From assembly GCA_945870465.1 (NCBI GenBank), contig CAMBSS010000042.1, positions 1 through 27,330 on the forward strand: a DNA stretch of 27,330 nt, written 5' to 3'. Positions 24,493 through 27,330 of the stretch are shown piece by piece. The notes beneath the pieces are model-generated. The model saw only the letters and a list, made by a program, of their open reading frames with translations. It was not told the DNA's origin and did no database searches. How positions within the stretch are numbered: the first letter of the stretch is position 1; each line of letters begins with the position of its first letter. A program made the position numbers and the translations under genes. The stretch comes from Bordetella parapertussis (GTDB lineage Bacteria > Pseudomonadota > Gammaproteobacteria > Burkholderiales > SG8-41).

Positions 24493-25710
24493 ATGCGATT
24501 CGAGTGGATCGTCGCGCTGCGCTTTTTGCGCGAGGGTGGCATGCAAACGCTGATGATCGTGGCGGGCACCACCATCGGCATCGCGGTGATCGTGTTCATC
24601 ACCGCTTTTCTCGGCGATCTGCAGCGCGACCTGATCAAACGCACGCTCGGCGTGCAGGCTCATATCGTAATCCGGCCGGCGGAAGAAGTGGCGCGGCCGC
24701 TGCGCGATCCGCCGGCGGCCGCGGCCGCACTGCCGCAAGTGCAGGCGCGCGCGCAGCGTTTGCGCTCTGTCGATCAATGGCAGTCCCTGCTGCAGGCGCT
24801 TGAAGCCACCCCCGGCGTGCGTGCGATTTCCCCGATCGCCGCCGGCCCCGGCATCGTCACGCGCGGCGACTCCAACAAAACGGTGACGATCATGGGCATA
24901 GTCCCCGCGCCGTACATCGCGGTCACCCGCTTCAATGAAAAAATAGTCGCGGGCGACATGCGACTCGATCCGGGCGATGTGCTGATCGGAACCGACCTCG
25001 CGAAAGATCTCGGGGTAGGCCCCGGCGACAAACTGCGCCTGTCGACGCCGACCTCGCCAGGGGATGCCTATCAAGTGCGCGGCATTTACGATCTGGGCAT
25101 CCGCAATCTCAACCGTGCCTATGTATACGTCGGCCTGGCGCCGGCACAGGCATTGCACGCCCTGCCGGGCGGCGTGTCGAGCATCGAACTTGCGGTGGTG
25201 GACCTCTTTGGCGCGGAAAATCTGGCCACGCGTCTGCGCCGCACGATTCCGCATGAAGTGGAGAGCTGGATGCGGGCAAATCCACAATTGCTGGCGGGAC
25301 TGTCGAATCAGACGGTCATGACCCTGTTGATCCGCTTCTTTCTCGCGCTCGTGGTGGCAATCGGCGTATCAAGCGTGTTGGTCGTCGCCGTCGTGCAGAA
25401 AACCAAGGAAATCGGCATCCTGCGCGCGATGGGCGCTTCGCGCGGCCGCATCCTGCGCGTGTTTTTGCTGCAGGGCGCGCTGATTGGCGCCAGCGGCGCC
25501 GTGCTGGGTTGCCTGTGCGGCTATACACTGACTGCCGTCATGAGCAACATTCTGCGCTCGTCGGACGGCACGCGACTCTTTACGGCGCGACTGGAACCGG
25601 AGCTGTACCTGTATACGCTGTTGGCCGCGGCGGCGCTCGGGCTGATCGCGGCGGTGATGCCGGCACGGCGCGCGGCGCGACTCGATCCCGCACAGGCGAT
25701 CCGGATATGA
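24493..25710 (+). CDS. MacB/FtsX-type ABC exporter permease
   Basis: 405 aa from the ATG at 24493, seven bases after the adaptor stop; the longer open frame upstream is a shadow inside the adaptor gene. The first membrane helix (TLMIVAGTTIGIAVIVFITAFLG) is followed by a periplasmic domain of about 240 residues with DVLIGTDLAKDLGVGPGDKL. Three C-terminal helices carry the coupling segment QKTKEIGILRAMGASRGRIL and the ending [16 protein letters not shown], both typical of MacB/LolC/FtsX permeases. The ATPase is a separate gene overlapping the stop, unlike fused MacB. Substrate is unknown. Confidence 0.9.
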   Translation: MRFEWIVALRFLREGGMQTLMIVAGTTIGIAVIVFITAFLGDLQRDLIKRTLGVQAHIVIRPAEEVARPLRDPPAAAAALPQVQARAQRLRSVDQWQSLLQALEATPGVRAISPIAAGPGIVTRGDSNKTVTIMGIVPAPYIAVTRFNEKIVAGDMRLDPGDVLIGTDLAKDLGVGPGDKLRLSTPTSPGDAYQVRGIYDLGIRNLNRAYVYVGLAPAQALHALPGGVSSIELAVVDLFGAENLATRLRRTIPHEVESWMRANPQLLAGLSNQTVMTLLIRFFLALVVAIGVSSVLVVAVVQKTKEIGILRAMGASRGRILRVFLLQGALIGASGAVLGCLCGYTLTAVMSNILRSSDGTRLFTARLEPELYLYTLLAAAALGLIAAVMPARRAARLDPAQAIRI

Positions 25711-26414
25711 CGGCCAGCCTTATCGAGCTTGCGGATATCCGCAAAACCTATAATGAAAACACCGCCGTCGCCGAGGAGGTTCTGCACGGCATTAACATCA
25801 CGGTGCGCGAAGGCGAGTTCGCCTGCCTCATCGGCCCTTCGGGTTCGGGCAAGAGCACGCTGCTCAATCTGATCGGACTCCTCGAACGGCCCTCAGCCGG
25901 CTCTTACCTCCTGAAGGGCCGTGCGATTCAGGAAGCAGGCGACGACGAACGCACCCGCGCGCGGCTGGAAACGTTGGGCTTTGTGTTTCAATTCCATCAT
26001 TTGCTGCCGGCGTTTTCCGCGCTTGAGAACGTGATGCTGCCGGGACTCATGCGCGACGGCGCATTCACCCGGCAACAACGCGCCAACGCGCAGCAACTTC
26101 TGGCCGCGGTCGGCCTGGCGGATGCGCGGGACAAGCCGCCCAACCAGTTGTCGGGCGGCATGCAGCAGCGCGTGGCGATCGCCCGCGCGCTGGCACTCGC
26201 GCCGGCTCTGGTGCTTGCGGACGAGCCAACCGGCAATCTCGACACCCACTCTGCCGACGAGGTGTTTGCGCTTATGCGACATTTCAATCAAACCAAAGGC
26301 ACTGCGTTCCTGCTCGTGACACACGATCCGCGGCTGGCGGCGCGCTGCGATCGCGTAATCGAGTTGCGCGACGGCGCCATCGTCAGCGATGCGGCCAGCG
26401 CAGCGCCCGCATAA
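25707..26414 (+). CDS. MacB/LolD-type ABC exporter ATPase
   Basis: 235 aa from the ATG at 25707, which overlaps the permease stop (ATGA). Walker [10 protein letters not shown] is at 43-51, the Q-loop in [14 protein letters not shown], the signature LSGGMQQR at 148-155, Walker [13 protein letters not shown] at 168-179 and the H-loop in LLVTHD. The sequence is typical of the LolD/MacB/FtsE ATPase group. It completes the adaptor-permease-ATPase exporter. Right after the TAA stop the same frame continues into a cytochrome c remnant. Confidence 0.92.
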   Translation: MTASLIELADIRKTYNENTAVAEEVLHGINITVREGEFACLIGPSGSGKSTLLNLIGLLERPSAGSYLLKGRAIQEAGDDERTRARLETLGFVFQFHHLLPAFSALENVMLPGLMRDGAFTRQQRANAQQLLAAVGLADARDKPPNQLSGGMQQRVAIARALALAPALVLADEPTGNLDTHSADEVFALMRHFNQTKGTAFLLVTHDPRLAARCDRVIELRDGAIVSDAASAAPA

Positions 26415-26660
26415 TCGCATGGTGAAAAGTCCCTGGCCGCAAGTGATCACTGCCGCCGCAGTATCGCGTGCTCGCAATGCCACGTGCTGCCTGATCCGCG
26501 GCGTCACACTGCCAGCGAATGGCCTGCCATCGTCGAACGCATGCAGCGCAATATGGCGTGGGAGAACTGGGTGAACGGAGATGCGGCGTTGCGCACATCG
26601 CCAGAACTCGACACCGCCGATATTATTCGCTTCCTGCAGCGCCACAGCCGGGTCAGATGA
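26415..26660 (+). pseudogene. Truncated c-type cytochrome (no start codon)
   Basis: In the same frame as the ATPase, directly after its TAA, 81 sense codons read through to a TGA at 26658-26660. They contain a heme c attachment motif: IACSQCHVLPDPRRHTASEW, then PAIVERMQRNMAWENWV and DTADIIRFLQRHSRVR. The CxxCH, the LPDP-R-H-T-A-EW-P-V-RM stretch and the I-x-FLQRH ending match small cytochrome c domain proteins. No ATG, GTG or TTG precedes the heme motif in this frame, and no signal peptide is encoded, although export is needed for heme attachment. An ATG at 26419 in another frame gives a non-hydrophobic peptide. It is best read as a gene remnant that lost its 5' end. Confidence 0.7.
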
Positions 26661-26693
26661 GTGAATAGCAGTAAATCGCATTTGTCGCAACAC

Positions 26694-27185
26694 TCACGCA
26701 AGCGTCTCCAACGTACTCATTAGGGTTCGAGCACACGCAGGAATGTCCCTTAACACATCGACAGATCTTCGGACGTCATCGGCGCTAAGTCTCTTGTGCC
26801 AGGCCAAATCCCTACTATTTACCGCACCGATTTCAAGATGCGACTTGCCATTCGCAGCCACGATTTTGAGAGTTGGATCTACATAACGCGCGTCACGAAA
26901 GAAACGCTTCGCGATTTTCTTTTCGTATTGACCCTGAAACTGCTGTCCTGCCAGCGAGTCAAGCTTATGCAACGCTTCCTCAAGCTCAGCAGAAAACTCT
27001 TCAAATGACTTGAGCCGTGCCGGTGTTGGATGCAGTTCACCGAATGCACCATTGTAGCGAGCATCTGGGCCAGGAAAGTACATCCTGACCTTCCAGATAC
27101 TAACTCGCTCATTGCTGGCAAGGGACTGACTAGAGGCAAACGTAGGGCGTGGCAGGTTGCGTTCATAGCGTTCCTCGCTACGCAC
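26694..27185 (-). CDS. Hypothetical protein, possibly 5'-disrupted
   Basis: 163 aa if begun at GTG 27185. I do not recognise the family. The protein is mixed alpha/beta in appearance with a charged helical stretch (SFEEFSAELEEALHKLDSLA) and a basic part (YEKKIAKRFFRDARYVD); no membrane segment or signal is seen. The frame stays open upstream to a TAA at 27243-27245, and that stretch (PVDFPNISITLHAYYRPVRS) also looks coding but contains no start codon. A frameshift may therefore separate the true start, perhaps the ATG at about 27256 in another frame. The sequence here looks more AT-rich than the rest, suggesting acquired DNA. Confidence 0.55.
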   Translation of the reverse strand: MRSEERYERNLPRPTFASSQSLASNERVSIWKVRMYFPGPDARYNGAFGELHPTPARLKSFEEFSAELEEALHKLDSLAGQQFQGQYEKKIAKRFFRDARYVDPTLKIVAANGKSHLEIGAVNSRDLAWHKRLSADDVRRSVDVLRDIPACARTLMSTLETLA

Positions 27186-27276
27186 TGGCCGGTAATATGC
27201 ATGCAGAGTTATCGAGATATTCGGGAAGTCGACCGGTTTCCGTTAGCTCTTCCATGTCAACGAAGCCTGGCCATAA

Positions 27277-27330
27277 TCAGTTCGTCAGCATAAGTTTTAC
27301 TCGACCGTTCTCGACGACAACACGCATATC
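27277..27330 (-). CDS. Possible 3' end of a gene entering from the right edge
   Basis: On the minus strand, 17 open codons from the window edge read DMRVVVENGRVKLMLTN and end in TGA at 27277. The composition looks coding, but the fragment is too short to name. It would lie just upstream of the hypothetical gene on the same strand. Confidence 0.25.
   Translation of the reverse strand, partial: DMRVVVENGRVKLMLTN

Overview
The window looks like a chromosomal segment of a fairly GC-rich betaproteobacterium. Three things suggest this: the gene order lpxL-like / dapF / DUF484 / xerC divergent from metK, an S-adenosylhomocysteine (SAH) riboswitch in front of ahcY, and metF next to ahcY. No tRNA, rRNA, CRISPR array or insertion sequence was seen. 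Assignment is by sequence reading only; no database search was run.

Region 1 (1-7266, all minus strand) is a dense zinc-acquisition locus. In transcription order it holds: a small secreted His/Cys protein; a DUF2796 (ZrgA-type) periplasmic protein; an ABC ATPase and an FtsX/MacB-type permease with a stop/start overlap; a DUF3299 protein; a Fur-family regulator of Zur type; a second small His/Cys protein paralogous to the first; an outer-membrane beta-barrel protein with an N-terminal coiled coil; a ZnuA-like binding protein; and a ZnuB-like permease cut by the window edge. Two different metal transport systems are therefore joined around one regulator. A perfect 17-bp palindrome covers the -35 box of the regulator's promoter and is the best candidate operator.

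Region 2 (7386-13460) is housekeeping: yidD on plus, then on minus rlmI, xerC, a DUF484 gene, dapF, a CoA-binding protein, a GNAT acetyltransferase and an LpxL-like acyltransferase. Two copies of a 136-137 bp inverted-repeat element, whose 32-nt arms are built of decamer repeats, lie upstream of rlmI and upstream of the DUF484 gene.

Region 3 (13570-18527, plus) is the activated-methyl cycle: metK with an extended -10 promoter and a strong terminator, then the SAH riboswitch, ahcY and metF, followed by an SMP-30/gluconolactonase-like protein and a DUF427 protein. MetK makes SAM, AhcY removes SAH, and MetF supplies methyl-THF for remethylating homocysteine.

Region 4 (18572-22047, minus) carries a class V aminotransferase preceded in the same open frame by a YdaS/Cro-like helix-turn-helix segment, then ttcA and a pteridine reductase. 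Region 5 (22074-26414, plus) carries a MidA-family methyltransferase and a three-gene MacAB-like ABC exporter. Directly behind it is an unstarted remnant of a c-type cytochrome. The last 0.65 kb looks more AT-rich, carries an unrecognised minus-strand gene, and may be the edge of an accessory region.

Several intergenic gaps hold palindromic elements built from short tandem units (7-, 10- or about 8-bp). These are a genome-level feature worth tracking.
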